Under the pieces are notes generated by a model. It saw only the letters and a program-made list of their open reading frames with translations. It was not told where the DNA came from and did not search any database. Both the position numbers and the translations under genes were made by a program. Of a stretch of 64,000 nucleotides of DNA, positions 36,506-44,525 are shown one piece after another. This stretch comes from Xanthomonas sp. Leaf131 (lineage in GTDB: Bacteria; Pseudomonadota; Gammaproteobacteria; Xanthomonadales; Xanthomonadaceae): NCBI RefSeq assembly GCF_001423495.1, contig NZ_LMOG01000012.1, positions 111,216 to 175,215 on the forward strand. Reading direction: 5' to 3'. Each line of letters opens with the position of its first letter. The first letter of the stretch is position 1.

Positions 36506-37192
36506 TCAGCGGCGAAATCGGCCGGTCCGCAGGAAGCTCAACGCCTGCTGCGCGGCCTCGGGCGAGCGCAACAGACCACCATGACTGGCCGGCACCACGC
36601 AATGGTCGCGCAGCCCGGGCAAGCGGGTTTCGGCCAGTGCCACGGTGCCGTCCGAGCCGCCGTCCAGCGGCGCCAGCCAGCGCCCGACCCCGCGCGCCAC
36701 AGTGCCGGCGATCTGACCGATCTCGGCCTCGCCCTCCCATTGCACGAAACCCTGCTGCAGCAGGGCAGCGCTACGCCCCAACGCCCACTGCCCACCACGT
36801 TGGGCCAGGCTGCGCGCGGCGGCGCTGCCGCATAACGGCGAGCCCAGACAGACCACACGGCGCACTGGCAACTCGGGCGCAGCGCGCAGTGCTTGCAACG
36901 CCATCAGCCCGCCCAGGCTGTGACAGACCAGCAATTGCGCGCCGGTCGTCTGCAGGCGTTCGATCAGCTGCGGCACTGCCTGCCCGGGACCGCCCAGCAC
37001 GCTGGCGTAGCCGAACAATGCCGGCGCCAGACCCTCTGCACGCAGTCGGCGCGCGAGCGGCAGCAGCCAGTGCGCGGTATTCCAGATGCCATGCACCAGC
37101 AGCACGTCGGCGGTGGCGGTGGTCGGCGCCGTGCGCGGGACGTGCCGGGGAGGGACAGGGATGATCGAGGATGCGCTGGACAATGACGTCAT
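36506..37192 (-). CDS. Alpha/beta-hydrolase fold protein
   Basis: The product is 228 residues from ATG 37192. The fold is clear from LLVHGIWNTAHWLLPLARRL (first strand and oxyanion region). The nucleophile elbow is LLVCHSLGGLMAL, with Ser92 in an H-S-L-G-G context. His in PASHGGLL near the C-terminus could complete a triad, with Asp in APLDGGSDG. There is no clear signal peptide. Similar small hydrolases are annotated only as lipase-like or esterase-like; the substrate is unknown. It lies upstream of yebC on the same strand (87 bases). Confidence 0.85.
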   Translation of the reverse strand: MTSLSSASSIIPVPPRHVPRTAPTTATADVLLVHGIWNTAHWLLPLARRLRAEGLAPALFGYASVLGGPGQAVPQLIERLQTTGAQLLVCHSLGGLMALQALRAAPELPVRRVVCLGSPLCGSAAARSLAQRGGQWALGRSAALLQQGFVQWEGEAEIGQIAGTVARGVGRWLAPLDGGSDGTVALAETRLPGLRDHCVVPASHGGLLRSPEAAQQALSFLRTGRFRR

Positions 37193-37333
37193 GACCGGGA
37201 CATGGCGCAAGCATCAGGCAAGCGCGGATGCGCGCGGAATCTGCCGTGGGTCACTGACGCGCGAACCAACGGCACACTGGCCGAGCCGACAGCGTGGCGA
37301 ACAACGCGCGCTGGCGGTACTGGTCGCATGCCG

Positions 37334-37861
37334 TCAGTCGGCCGCGACGATCGGCTTGCGCCGCAGGATGTGTTCGCGATCGACAATCTTGCCAACCGGG
37401 AAGTCGTACTCGCCGACTTTTTCGAATCCATAGCGGGCGTAAAAACGCTGCGCACCGAAATTTTCCGACCACACGCCGATCCACAGCGTGCGTGGGCCGT
37501 TGCGTTCCAGCCATTCCAACGTGGTTTCGAACAGGCGGCTGCCCCAGCCGCTGTTCTGGTAATCCTTCAGCAGATACAACCGCTTGAGCTCTCCATCGCC
37601 GGGGCGCACGTCTTCGTGTGGCAGCCCGCACGGACCGGCGGCGGCGTGGCCGACCAGCAGGTTGTCCATCTCCAGCAACCAGATCGCGTAGTCCGGATGC
37701 GCCAGCACGATGCGCGCGCGCTCGACCGCATAGGTCTCCTCGAGAAAACCGCGCAGGTCTTCTTCCGGATACAGATGCCCGAAGGTTTCGGTAAAGGTTT
37801 GTGCGGCCAGCAGCGATAACGCTTCGGCATCGTCCGGTGTGGCGCGGCGGATGCGGGTCAT
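37334..37861 (-). CDS. GNAT-family N-acetyltransferase
   Basis: The 175-residue protein has the GNAT fold. The N-terminal MTRIRRATPDDAEALSLLA is typical. The acetyl-CoA binding segment LKRLYLLKDYQNSGWGSRLFE contains the Q/R-x-x-G-x-G/A-like motif (QNSGWG). The C-terminal WSENFGAQRFYARYGFEKVGE strand-helix is characteristic. It is nearest in look to the YjhQ/PaiA-type (diamine or small amine) group (FTETFGHLYPEEDLRGFLEETY), but the substrate cannot be told. ATG 37861 is preferred over longer starts, which add low-complexity sequence. Confidence 0.9.
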   Translation of the reverse strand: MTRIRRATPDDAEALSLLAAQTFTETFGHLYPEEDLRGFLEETYAVERARIVLAHPDYAIWLLEMDNLLVGHAAAGPCGLPHEDVRPGDGELKRLYLLKDYQNSGWGSRLFETTLEWLERNGPRTLWIGVWSENFGAQRFYARYGFEKVGEYDFPVGKIVDREHILRRKPIVAAD

Positions 37862-38277
37862 GCGGGCTTCTCGTGCCGGGTTGGTCTGGCAGCTTCTCGC
37901 ATGCGGCGGCGTTGCTGCAAGCGGGGGAACCGGGAATCCGGAATCGGGCAAGCATCTGCGATGCTTGGATTATCCGTGTGCAGGATTCGGTATGGGCACT
38001 GACGGGTTCGACCAAGTGCGCACGGCCGGCGCTGCATGGCACCGCGCAGGAAAGATGAACACTGCGAGGTATGGCTACCGACTGGCGGAGCTCAGGCGCG
38101 CTTGAGGCGGACCTGCAGGACGCACTGCCGCCAGTGATCGGCTGCGGCTGGACGGCCGTGACCCTTGCACAACGTGCGCCCCGGCGCTGACGGTTCCACC
38201 AAAGCGCGCAGCGCTGGCTGCGCTGGGCGCTTTGTATCGATGGCCACGCACACCGCATGGCCATCTGCTAGCGCAGG
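37862..38277. other. Intergenic stretch, about 415 bases
   Basis: It lies between the acetyltransferase start and the aspS stop. No supported gene. One degenerate GGGAATC array occurs near 37929-37950. Nothing else is recognised. Confidence 0.5.
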
Positions 38278-40029
38278 TCAGACTTGCTTGGGCCGCACCT
38301 GCACGTGCACTTCGGCCAGCTGCTCGGCCGGAATCGGCGACGGGGCGTCGGTCATCAGATCCTGTGCGCCAGTGGTCTTGGGGAACGGGATGACGTCGCG
38401 GATTGATTCGGTGCCGGCCATCAATGCAGCGATGCGGTCGATCCCGAAGGCGATGCCGCCGTGCGGCGGTGCGCCGTAGTTCAAGGCATCCAGCAGGAAG
38501 CCGAACTTGGCACGCGCTTCCTCGGCACCGATGCCGAGCAGCTCGAATACCGCGCTCTGCATGTCCGGGCGGTGGATACGGATCGAGCCGCCGCCGATTT
38601 CGTTACCGTTGAGTACCATGTCGTAGCCGCGCGAGACCGCCGTGCGGGCATTGGCGCGCAGGTCGGCGATGTCGTCCACGGCCGGCGCGGTGAAGGGGTG
38701 ATGCAGGGCCACGTAGCGCTGCGCCTCTTCGTCCCATTCGAACATCGGGAAGTCGGTGACCCACAGCGGCGCCCAGGTGTCGGCGACCAGCTTGAAATCC
38801 TTGCCGGCCTTCAGACGCAGCGCGCCCATGAAGTCGGACACTTTGTTGTAGCCGCCGGCGCCGAAGAACACGATGTCGCCGTTGCCGGCGCCCACGTGTG
38901 CAAGCAGCGCGGCGAAGGCCTCTTCGCTGAAGAACTTGGCGATCGGCGAGCTGACTTCGCCGGTCTCCGACAGCTTGATGTAGGCTAGGCCCTTGGCGCC
39001 GTATTTGGCGGCGTGCGCGGCGTACTCGTCGATCTGCTTGCGCGACAGCGCTGCGCCACCGGGGATGCGCAGCGCGGCGACGCGGCCGTCGGCATCGTTG
39101 GCGGCGGCGGTGAACACCGGGAATTCGCTGGTCTTGACCAGCTCGGCCACATCGACCAATTCCAGCGCGATACGCAGATCCGGCTTGTCCGAACCAAAGC
39201 GACGCATCGCCTCGGCCCAGGTCATGCGCGGGAACTGCGCGGCCAGTTCGACATCGACTACTTCCTTGAAGATGGCGCGGATCATGTCTTCGACAAAATC
39301 CTGCACGTCGCGCTCGCGCACGAAGGCGAATTCCATGTCGAGCTGGGTGAATTCCAGCTGGCGATCGGCACGCAGCGCTTCGTCGCGGAAGCAGCGCGCG
39401 ATCTGGTAGTAGCGGTCGAAGCCGGCCACCATCAGGATCTGCTTGAACAGCTGCGGACTCTGCGGCAACGCATAGAACTCGCCCGGATGCATGCGCGCCG
39501 GCACCAGGAAGTCGCGTGCGCCTTCCGGGGTGGCCTTGGTCAGGATCGGGGTTTCGATGTCCTGGAAATCGCGCGCGTCCAAATGCCGGCGCAGCGCCTG
39601 CACCAGCTTGATGCGGGTGCGCTGCATGCGCTGCATTTCCGGACGACGCAGGTCCAGATAGCGGTACTTCAGGCGGGTTTCTTCGCCCGGGTTTTCGTGC
39701 GCATGGAACGGCAGCGGCGCGGCCTTGTTGAGGATGGTGATACGCGTGGCGATCACTTCCACCTTGCCGCTGCGCAGCTTGTCGTTGACCGCGTGACGCG
39801 CTCGCACCACGCCTTCGACCTGCAGCACGTCCTCGTAGCCGAGGCTGGCGGCGACCGGGAACACCTCCGCGTTCTCGGGCTCCACCGTCACCTGCACGAT
39901 GCCTTCGTGGTCGCGCAGGTCGATGAAGCACACCCCGCCCAGGTTGCGGGCCACGTCGGTCCAGCCGGCGAGAGTGACGGTTTGGCCGATCAAGGTCTCA
40001 TCGACCAGGCCGCAGAAGTGGGTACGCAT
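38278..40029 (-). CDS. aspS: Aspartyl-tRNA synthetase
   Basis: The 583-residue class II synthetase is of bacterial type. An N-terminal OB-fold anticodon-binding domain (about 1-110; [28 protein letters not shown]) comes first. Motif 2 is [18 protein letters not shown], and a GAD insertion domain (about 290-410) is present. Motif 3 is [14 protein letters not shown]. It charges tRNA-Asp in the cytosol. ATG 40029 (MRTHFCGLV) is the standard start. Upstream open frame is not used. Whether it is discriminating or also charges tRNA-Asn cannot be judged by eye. Confidence 0.97.
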   Translation of the reverse strand: MRTHFCGLVDETLIGQTVTLAGWTDVARNLGGVCFIDLRDHEGIVQVTVEPENAEVFPVAASLGYEDVLQVEGVVRARHAVNDKLRSGKVEVIATRITILNKAAPLPFHAHENPGEETRLKYRYLDLRRPEMQRMQRTRIKLVQALRRHLDARDFQDIETPILTKATPEGARDFLVPARMHPGEFYALPQSPQLFKQILMVAGFDRYYQIARCFRDEALRADRQLEFTQLDMEFAFVRERDVQDFVEDMIRAIFKEVVDVELAAQFPRMTWAEAMRRFGSDKPDLRIALELVDVAELVKTSEFPVFTAAANDADGRVAALRIPGGAALSRKQIDEYAAHAAKYGAKGLAYIKLSETGEVSSPIAKFFSEEAFAALLAHVGAGNGDIVFFGAGGYNKVSDFMGALRLKAGKDFKLVADTWAPLWVTDFPMFEWDEEAQRYVALHHPFTAPAVDDIADLRANARTAVSRGYDMVLNGNEIGGGSIRIHRPDMQSAVFELLGIGAEEARAKFGFLLDALNYGAPPHGGIAFGIDRIAALMAGTESIRDVIPFPKTTGAQDLMTDAPSPIPAEQLAEVHVQVRPKQV

Positions 40030-40186
40030 CGAAAGCTCCGCTGAAAACCCGACACAGGACAGCGCCGGAGAGCCGGATATTCTGGGGCCGGCGGGCGGCA
40101 GGAGCAAATGCGCGGGCGGTCACCGGCGCTTAAGTCATGGCCCGGCTGAATAGGCGCCACGCCCCTCCCGCACCAAGGACGACACG

Positions 40187-40966
40187 ATGCTGCGCACCGC
40201 CCTGCTGCTCTCCGGCTTTGTCCTGATCACCCTGACCGGCCTGCTCACCGGCGCCCCGGCCGCCGCGCAGGACCGCGGCTGGAACGGCCCCAGCATCACC
40301 TGCTCCAGCAACGACAACCGCCGCCGCGAATGCGATACGCCGTTCCGCGGCCGCGCGGTGCTGGTCGAGAACATCTCCGGCACGCGCTGCATCGAAGGCC
40401 GCAACTGGGGCAGCGACCGCGGCCGGGTCTGGGTCGACAACGGTTGCCGCGCGCGCTTTGTCGATGGTCGCAACGGCAACGGCGGTGGCTGGGGTGGCAA
40501 TAACGGCCCCGGCGCTGGCGGGGTCGCGGGCACGGTGCGCTGCGAGAGCAACGACCAACGCCAGAAGATCTGCGATACCGGCTGGCGCCGCGCCATGCTG
40601 GTGCGCCAGCTCTCCAACACACCCTGCGTGGAGGGCCGCAACTGGCGTCAGGACGGTGGCCGGATCTGGGTGGACGACGGCTGCCGGGGCGAGTTTGCGC
40701 AAGCGCGCGGCGGCGGCGGCTGGGACCGTGGCGACGGCGGCTACGGTGGTCGCGACGACCGCCCGCGCAACGACTACGCCATCACCTGCAGCAGCGACGA
40801 CCGCCGCCTGCGCACCTGCGCCTGGGACGGCCGCAACGGCCGCCCGGTGCTCACCCGCCAGTTGTCCGACACCCGTTGCGAGGAAGGCCGCAGCTGGGGC
40901 TACGACGAGCGCCGCGCGACGGTGTGGGTGAATGACGGTTGCCGGGCGCGGTTCGAGGCGCGTTGA
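40187..40966 (+). CDS. Exported protein with three DUF3011 repeats
   Basis: The 259-residue protein has a signal peptide (MLRTALLLSGFVLITLTG...APAAAQ) and three cysteine-containing repeats of about 55 residues, at roughly 36-95, 115-170 and 195-258. Each has the pattern ITCSSND-R-x-C, then L-x-x-Q-L-S-x-T-x-C-x-E-G-R-x-W, then VWVDxGCRAxF, with four Cys likely forming two disulfides. Repeats are separated by Gly/Asn/Asp-rich linkers. DUF3011 proteins are periplasmic or surface proteins of unknown function. The start is fixed by AAGGA (40175-40179) 7 bases upstream. It is divergent from aspS. Confidence 0.9.
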   Translation: MLRTALLLSGFVLITLTGLLTGAPAAAQDRGWNGPSITCSSNDNRRRECDTPFRGRAVLVENISGTRCIEGRNWGSDRGRVWVDNGCRARFVDGRNGNGGGWGGNNGPGAGGVAGTVRCESNDQRQKICDTGWRRAMLVRQLSNTPCVEGRNWRQDGGRIWVDDGCRGEFAQARGGGGWDRGDGGYGGRDDRPRNDYAITCSSDDRRLRTCAWDGRNGRPVLTRQLSDTRCEEGRSWGYDERRATVWVNDGCRARFEAR

Positions 40967-41156
40967 GGCAATGCGTGCGCAGGCCGGTCCTGGATCGGGA
41001 TCGGCCTGCGCGCTCCACCTGTCATCGATCGCGTTGGCGGATGCCATGCGTTCCCACGGGAGAACGCGCTATCGCGCATCTGTCTGATCAGGTCTCCGGC
41101 TGGCGATGCGCGTTCTGGAACTCAGACGATACCGACTGCCCGGCCAATCGACCGGT

Positions 41157-41834
41157 TCAACTTCCCCACGGCGCGGGCGGCAACGCGACCGGCTGAGTGA
41201 GATCGAATTCGACCCGGAACAGCCGCCCGCCCGGACGGCTCAATTCATAGACGACGCTGCGGCCGGGCTGGATGTCCATCGCCCAGGTATTGCTCAGCGA
41301 AGCGGTGGAGCCGAGGCGTTTGAATAGCGCGATCGACTCGGCATCGACCGGGAATTCCTGTCGGCTGGCGCTGCCTGTAGTGACGGTATCGCCGCCGTAC
41401 TGGGTCAATGCATCGGCGCTACCGTCGGCATGGCGATGATCGTGCTTGAGCCGCAGCCCGGTGCCGGTGCGCGTCAGCACCCAGGTGCGCGAGTGGTCGT
41501 CGCCGACATGGAACGGAATCCGTAGCTCGCGCGCAGGATCCTCGCAGCCACGGACATGCATCACCAGTGATTTACCGGCGAACGCACTTGGCGTTGCGGA
41601 GGCGGGTGTGTCGATCAGCACACGGCCGGCGAACGCCTGGCCGCAGTGCGTAGCGAGCGCGGCCAGGAATCGATCCGCAGGGGCGGCGCCTGGCGCTGCG
41701 GCCGATGTCGCAGACGTGGATGTGGAAGCCGTGGTGCATCCGCTCAGCATGACGCCCCACATCAGCAAGGTCAGCCCAGGAGCGGTCAACGACACAAGGC
41801 CAGCAGCCTGCTTGATCGCGGCGCCAAGCTCCAT
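41157..41834 (-). CDS. Putative lipoprotein of unknown function
   Basis: The product is 225 residues. ATG 41834 is preceded by AGGAGAG at about 6 bases, which decides the start. An alternative ATG at 41870 overlaps the FmdB gene stop in ATGA fashion, so a longer form is conceivable. The signal segment ends in lipobox LSGC (Cys about 33). A Ser/Thr/Ala linker precedes a domain with AGRVLIDTPASATPSAFAGK, HVGDDHSRTWVLTRTGTGLRLKHDHRHADG and FRVEFDLTQP, probably beta-rich. No motif is recognised. It is co-directional with and immediately after the FmdB-like gene. Confidence 0.8.
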   Translation of the reverse strand: MELGAAIKQAAGLVSLTAPGLTLLMWGVMLSGCTTASTSTSATSAAAPGAAPADRFLAALATHCGQAFAGRVLIDTPASATPSAFAGKSLVMHVRGCEDPARELRIPFHVGDDHSRTWVLTRTGTGLRLKHDHRHADGSADALTQYGGDTVTTGSASRQEFPVDAESIALFKRLGSTASLSNTWAMDIQPGRSVVYELSRPGGRLFRVEFDLTQPVALPPAPWGS

Positions 41835-41866
41835 GCCACTCTCCTGCCTGCGCGCGCGACCGTGGG

Positions 41867-42172
41867 TCATGCCGGATCGGATGCTGGTTTGGACGCGGGC
41901 TTGGCAGCGGGCTTGCTCTCGGCGGCTGCGGCCGGTTTGGCGTCGCCACCGGCACGGCTGCTCTCGGTGAGGTTTTTCTTCTTCTCGCCCGCCGACTTGA
42001 AGTCGGTTTCGTACCAGCCGCTACCGGACAGACGGAACGAGGGCGCGGTGATCTGGCGCTTGATCGTGGCGGCCGCGCAGGCCGGGCAGGTCTGCGGATC
42101 GGGGTCGGCCATCTTCTGCAGGCGGTCGAAGGCGTGACCGCAGGTGGTGCACTGGAAACCGTAGATGGGCAT
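41867..42172 (-). CDS. FmdB-family zinc ribbon protein
   Basis: The 101-residue protein opens with the family sequence MPIYGFQCTTCGHAF. A zinc ribbon is formed by Cys8, Cys11, Cys29 and Cys32 (QTCPAC). The tail from about residue 70 is low in complexity, rich in Ala, Lys and Pro (ESKPAAKPASKPASDPA). FmdB proteins were named as possible regulators of amidase genes, but their role is poorly defined; most are simply putative nucleic-acid-binding zinc ribbons. It precedes the lipoprotein gene closely on the same strand. Confidence 0.9.
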   Translation of the reverse strand: MPIYGFQCTTCGHAFDRLQKMADPDPQTCPACAAATIKRQITAPSFRLSGSGWYETDFKSAGEKKKNLTESSRAGGDAKPAAAAESKPAAKPASKPASDPA

Positions 42173-42639
42173 GGCAGGATCAGCTGAAGACGATGCAGGG
42201 GCGCAGATTCTAGTCGTATGCGGGCAAACAGGTGCAGGCGGCTGTCTTGGCGCTGGCGCGCGGGAGCTTGTTGCGCGCGACAGGCATCGATCGATGTTCG
42301 TCTCAACGCGTCTGCACGCTGACCGCGCACGTTCAACCCTGCAGTTGCCGCCTGAAGATGCAAGACAAGAAAACGCCAACTGCGCATGCCGAAGTCTGGA
42401 GCAAACGTGACCAGTGATTGCCAGGTCAGCGAGATTGCGCGGAATACACCGCTGATCCTGCAGCGCGCGGACGACCGGCACGTTGCGCCGACTTGACGAC
42501 TGCCAGCGACTGTCGGGGGCCGTAGCGACGAGCCAGTTGACTCAGCCTGCAACACACGTTTCGCTCAAGCCGCCACACAGTGGCCTGCTACACTCGAACA
42601 CGTGATTGACGCGCCTTTTCCCCCACAAGAGCCGCATCC
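42173..42639. other. Divergent intergenic region, FmdB / MFS genes
   Basis: About 465 bases with no supported gene. It must hold the promoters for both directions; no clear operator or hairpin was recognised. Confidence 0.45.
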
Positions 42640-43884
42640 ATGTTGCGACTGACCGCCTTATTGCTGGGCGTGGCCCTGTTGCTGACCGGTAGCGGGCTGC
42701 TCGGCACCTTGCTTGCCGTGCGCGGTGGCCAGGCCGGCTTCGATGCGCGTGCGCTCGGCCTGATCATGTCCGGGTATTTTGCCGGCTTCTTTCTCGGCAC
42801 CTTCTTCGCACCGCCGCTGATTCGCCGCATCGGGCACATCCGTGCGTTTGCTTTTTACGCGGCCTTGGCCGCCATTGCGGTGCTGCTGCATCCGATCTGG
42901 TTGAACGCCTGGGGCTGGGGATTGCTGCGGCTGATCACCGGTGCGGCCCTGGTCGGTCTGTACACGGTGATCGAAAGCTGGCTCAACGCCGAGCCGGATG
43001 CGCGTCGGCGTAGCCGGGTGTTTTCGGTGTACATGGCGATCAATCTGTCCGCATTGGCGCTGGGCCAGATCCTGCTCACGGCCGGCGATGCGCGTGCGCC
43101 GGCGATGTTCACGCTGACGGCGATCCTGATCTGCGCGGCAGTGATGCCGGTGATGACCACGCGATTGATTCCGCCCGAGGTGCCGCACGTGTCGCGCCTG
43201 CGCCTGAAAACGCTGTACGCATTGGCGCCGGTGGCGACCATCGGCGCGGGGTTGTCGGGTTTGGCAATGGGCGCGTTCTGGGGCTTGTTGCCGGTGTATG
43301 CCAACCGTATCGGATTGGATGCCGATGGCGTGGCGATGTTCATGCTCACCGCCATCATCGGCGGTGCGGTGTTGCAGTGGCCGATCGGGCGCATCAGCGA
43401 TGGCCATGACCGGCGCATCGGCCTGGTCACGGTCAGCGTGCTGGCGGCCGGCATTGCGATAGCCGCCGCCGTGCCGATGGTGCAGGCGCAGACCAGCATG
43501 TTGTTCGTGCTGTTCTTCGTGTATGGCGGGCTGGCATTCTCGCTGTATCCGTTCGCGGTGGCGCACATGCTCGATTATCTGCCACGCGAAGATCTGCTCT
43601 CTGGCTGCAGCAGTCTTTTGTTGGTGCATGGCGTGGGCGCGGCGATCGGCCCGGCCTTGGCCGGCGGCGCAATGCAGAAATTCGGGCCTGCGGCTCTGCC
43701 GGTGTACTTCGCTGTGATGTTGCTGGCATTGGCCGGCTTCACGCTGGCGCGCTTGCTGCGCTTCACGCGCCGCCGCACCCATCCGATCTCCTTCCGCCCG
43801 ATGCTGCGTACGACGCCATCGGCGCTGGAATTGATGCCGGAAACGCAGCAGACCGAAGCGACGCCACGCACCCAAAATGGCTGA
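42640..43884 (+). CDS. MFS transporter, YcaD-like
   Basis: The 414-residue protein has 12 predicted membrane helices in two halves. The N-terminal MLRLTALLLGVALLLTGSGLLGTLLAVR, GYFAGFFLGTFFAPPLIRRIGHIRAFAF (loop 2-3 motif A region), and VIESWLNAEPDARRRSRVFSVYMAIN are typical of the YcaD-type MFS subgroup. The second half has LQWPIGRISDGHDRR. The C-terminal tail after about residue 370 is polar. The substrate is unknown; members are annotated as efflux or sugar carriers. It stands alone. Confidence 0.9.
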   Translation: MLRLTALLLGVALLLTGSGLLGTLLAVRGGQAGFDARALGLIMSGYFAGFFLGTFFAPPLIRRIGHIRAFAFYAALAAIAVLLHPIWLNAWGWGLLRLITGAALVGLYTVIESWLNAEPDARRRSRVFSVYMAINLSALALGQILLTAGDARAPAMFTLTAILICAAVMPVMTTRLIPPEVPHVSRLRLKTLYALAPVATIGAGLSGLAMGAFWGLLPVYANRIGLDADGVAMFMLTAIIGGAVLQWPIGRISDGHDRRIGLVTVSVLAAGIAIAAAVPMVQAQTSMLFVLFFVYGGLAFSLYPFAVAHMLDYLPREDLLSGCSSLLLVHGVGAAIGPALAGGAMQKFGPAALPVYFAVMLLALAGFTLARLLRFTRRRTHPISFRPMLRTTPSALELMPETQQTEATPRTQNG

Positions 43885-43984
43885 CGGAACTGATCGCCTT
43901 GGTCTATTGCAGAGCGGATGATCAGGGAATTTGCTGCGGGGGCTGATCTGCGGCTTGGCTGCAGGGCCCTTGCCCGCCCACCAT

Positions 43985-44052
43985 CGCGGGACACGCCGCA
44001 AGTACGTCCGTGTAGGCTCTTACGCGGCATCCATGCCGCGTAAGGTCCCGCG
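43985..44052 (-). repeat. Palindromic intergenic repeat, copy 1
   Basis: CGCGGGACACGCCGCAAGTA and onward contains the inner stem TTACGCGGCATCCATGCCGCGTAA and outer GCGGGAC/GTCCCGC pairing. It is the inverse orientation of the copies at 44182-44295 and 63757-63870. Confidence 0.75.
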
Positions 44053-44181
44053 ACGGTGCAAGCAATGCATCGCGTGCTTCTAGCTCGCTAGCTCACATGC
44101 AGTTATGCAATCAGCATTGGCAAGCCAAGGCAACTCGCGAGACAGCCAGCCTTTTTAACCAGCTACCGACTAACTCTCTGG

Positions 44182-44295
44182 TGCGGTGCCCTCGCCGATT
44201 GCGGGACCGTGTGGCGGCATGGATGCCGCCACCGAGCCTCCAGGGACGGATTCACGGCGTGTCCCGCAAGCGGTGAGGGCACCGCGCACTCGACC
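44182..44295 (+). repeat. Palindromic intergenic repeat, copy 2
   Basis: Outer arms GCGGTGCCCTCGCCGATTGC and GCAAGCGGTGAGGGCACCGC pair. Inside lies GGCGGCATGGATGCCGCC. Both ends thus form a long cruciform-type palindrome of about 110 bases. Confidence 0.75.
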
Positions 44296-44525
44296 AATCA
44301 GGCTTTTGACTGAAGCTAGTGAATGACGCTGCGACTCGGATCTCGGCGGTCTTGCAACCAACGCGGCCTTGAAAAAATACCCAGACAACACCTACTCCTA
44401 GTCGTCCTGGCGGTGAGGCTACGCACCTGCACTTGGTGATCGCGGCCCCACCTGTAGCGCGGTCATCATCACGCAACGCAAGTGCGGGAGGCTTTGCAGA
44501 CTCCCTCCCTGCTTGTTGGATTGCA

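Larger units (their letters stand above)
43885..44525. other. Long intergenic region carrying two copies of a palindromic repeat
   Basis: About 640 bases without a gene. It contains two facing copies of the GCGGGAC repeat family (43985-44052 and 44182-44295). The last 200 bases probably include the promoter of the TonB-dependent receptor at 44526. Confidence 0.55.
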